14,929 bases of DNA, taken from assembly GCA_003538495.1 (NCBI GenBank), contig DPSD01000286.1:1-14929 (forward strand), read 5' to 3'. Below, piece after piece: positions 13,686-14,929 of this stretch. The notes under the pieces were generated by a model that did not search any database, was not told the DNA's origin, and saw only the letters and a list, made by a program, of their open reading frames with translations. Position 1 is the stretch's first letter, and each line of letters begins with the position of its first letter. Source of the DNA: Accumulibacter sp. (GTDB taxonomy: Bacteria; Pseudomonadota; Gammaproteobacteria; Burkholderiales; Rhodocyclaceae). The translations under genes and the position numbers were made by a program.

Positions 13686-14929
13686 CGCTCAATCAGATTC
13701 TTGCCCGGCTCGACATCGGCGAAGACCAGGACGTCGAATTCAAGAGTGCTGACGGAGGTTTGCCGAAGTCGCTATGGGAATCCTTGTCGGCCTTTGGGAA
13801 CACGGAGGGCGGCACCATTGTGCTCGGCGTAGCGGAAATAGGCGACCAACACGAAATCGCCGGCGTCCGTACTCCCGCAAGGCTGATCAAGACCTTCTGG
13901 GATTCGCACAATAATACGCAGAAACTCAGCACGCCGATCTGCACCGATCGTGATGTTTTCGTCATGAGCATTGGCGGCAAGGAGCTGATCGTCGTGCACG
14001 TGCCCCGTGCGACGCGTACGCAGCGGCCAATATTCATCAACGGCAATCCGATCGCCGGCACCTTCAAGCGCAACTTTGAAGGGGATTACCACTGCACCGA
14101 CGCCGAAGTGCGGCAGATGCTACGCGACGCAAGCGGTGAACCGCTGGACGCGGGTGTCATCGAGGGCTTCGGTCTTGCGGATCTTGACGACGCGACGCTA
14201 AAGGCGTTTCGCAACCGATTCGGTTCGCGTGAGCCCGATCATCCTTTCCTTGCTTTGGACGACATCGAACTCCTACGTCAGTTGGGTGGGTGGCGGCGAG
14301 AGCGCATATCCAGCCGTGAGGGCCTGACGACGGCGGGACTGTTGATGTTCGGCACGGAGCGCAGTTTGCTTGATGCGTTGCCGCACTACCACCTGGATTA
14401 TCAGGAGCAGCTATCCGACGATCCGGAACAGCGCTGGAACTTTCGGCTTACGGTGGACGGCAAGTGGGCCCCGAACCTCTTCAATTTCTATTACCGCGTC
14501 TATCCACGACTGGTCGACGGACTCGCCGTGCCGTTCAAACTTGATGAGCGCGCAACGCGGGTGGACGAGACCCACGTTCACGAAGCACTACGCGAGGCGT
14601 TGGTGAATACGCTGATTCATGCGGATCATCAATCGTCCCGCCCGATCACGGTGATCAAGCGGCGTGACGCGTTTGTGTTCTTCAACCCGGGCAGCCTGCG
14701 CATACCCCGCGAGGCGCTCTATCAGGGAGGAGTAAGCGATCCGCGCAACCCGAACCTGCAGAAGATGTTCCAGATGCTGGGACTTGGGGAGAAGGCTGGA
14801 TCGGGCTTTCAGAAGATCCTCCGCGCCTGGCGCGAACAAGACTGGATGATGCCGTTCGTCGCGGAGAACATTGCACTGGAGATGACCCGGGTCTGGCTGC
14901 CTCTGGCCAGCATGATTCCGGGCGACGTT
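13682..14929 (+). CDS. AlbA_2 (Schlafen-like) DNA-binding and HATPase_c_4 domain protein, 3' end cut by window edge
   Basis: The visible 416 residues start with an AlbA_2 domain: EDQDVEFKSADGG at 14-26, LSAFGNTEGGTIVLGVAE at 35-52, and a strand/loop with FINGNPIAGTFKR near 118-130. A C-terminal ATPase-like half follows, with EALREALVNTLIHADH near 301-316, FFNPGSLR near 336-343 and GLGEKAGSGFQKILRAW near 367-383. This architecture is often labelled RecG-related helicase or putative transcriptional regulator, though no helicase motors are present. The ATG at 13682 has GGAG 7 bases before it and overlaps the upstream frame as ATGA. Such proteins are frequent companions of type I restriction loci. 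Their role is uncertain, possibly regulation or defence. The C-terminus lies outside the window. Confidence 0.88.
   Translation, partial: MTLNQILARLDIGEDQDVEFKSADGGLPKSLWESLSAFGNTEGGTIVLGVAEIGDQHEIAGVRTPARLIKTFWDSHNNTQKLSTPICTDRDVFVMSIGGKELIVVHVPRATRTQRPIFINGNPIAGTFKRNFEGDYHCTDAEVRQMLRDASGEPLDAGVIEGFGLADLDDATLKAFRNRFGSREPDHPFLALDDIELLRQLGGWRRERISSREGLTTAGLLMFGTERSLLDALPHYHLDYQEQLSDDPEQRWNFRLTVDGKWAPNLFNFYYRVYPRLVDGLAVPFKLDERATRVDETHVHEALREALVNTLIHADHQSSRPITVIKRRDAFVFFNPGSLRIPREALYQGGVSDPRNPNLQKMFQMLGLGEKAGSGFQKILRAWREQDWMMPFVAENIALEMTRVWLPLASMIPGDV

Noticed and set aside
1..14929. CRISPR array, rRNA, tRNA or complete insertion sequence
   Set aside because: No regularly spaced repeats, RNA gene signatures or transposase with paired inverted ends were seen on reading through the window.

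Overview
The window is GC-rich throughout (roughly two thirds G+C by eye) and tightly packed. Many genes overlap their neighbour by exactly 4 bases (ATGA or GTGA). Gene content and codon use fit a proteobacterium, most likely a betaproteobacterium of the Rhodocyclales/Accumulibacter type. The species assignment is inference only.

Region 1 (1-2535, minus strand) is a 5-oxoprolinase operon in the order pxpB, pxpC, pxpA. PxpA runs off the left edge. The three proteins together hydrolyse 5-oxoproline (pyroglutamate) to glutamate with ATP.

Region 2 (2850-7335) is a bufferin-type RiPP module. On the plus strand a sigma70-like promoter drives an ECF-type sigma factor and a very short zinc-finger anti-sigma factor. 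Converging on it from the minus strand are bufA (DUF2282 precursor with a signal peptide and four cysteines), bufB (DUF692/MNIO oxidase), bufC (DUF2063 partner), a DoxX membrane protein and a YiiX-like papain-fold hydrolase. From work on related clusters, BufB with BufC modifies precursor cysteines to make a copper-binding peptide. The sigma/anti-sigma pair is the likely switch. I found three similar TGTAAG-N13/14-GNC(G/C)GAC elements on the minus strand at 7308-7954, an inverted repeat in the bufA leader, and a 9-bp hairpin between bufA and bufB.

Region 3 (7210-8308) is mostly non-coding. It holds a 59-residue membrane protein on the minus strand, a nested palindrome and a 20-codon leader reading frame just before hsdR.

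Region 4 (8309-14929, plus strand) is a type I restriction-modification locus: hsdR, hsdS, a VapBC-like toxin-antitoxin pair (AbrB-type antitoxin, PIN toxin), then only the first ~37 codons of hsdM, followed by an AlbA_2/ATPase-type protein cut by the right edge. No intact hsdM is present, so the system looks broken here unless a methyltransferase is supplied from elsewhere. The reading frame that begins as hsdM stays open for 121 codons and ends in a 4-base overlap with the AlbA_2 gene.
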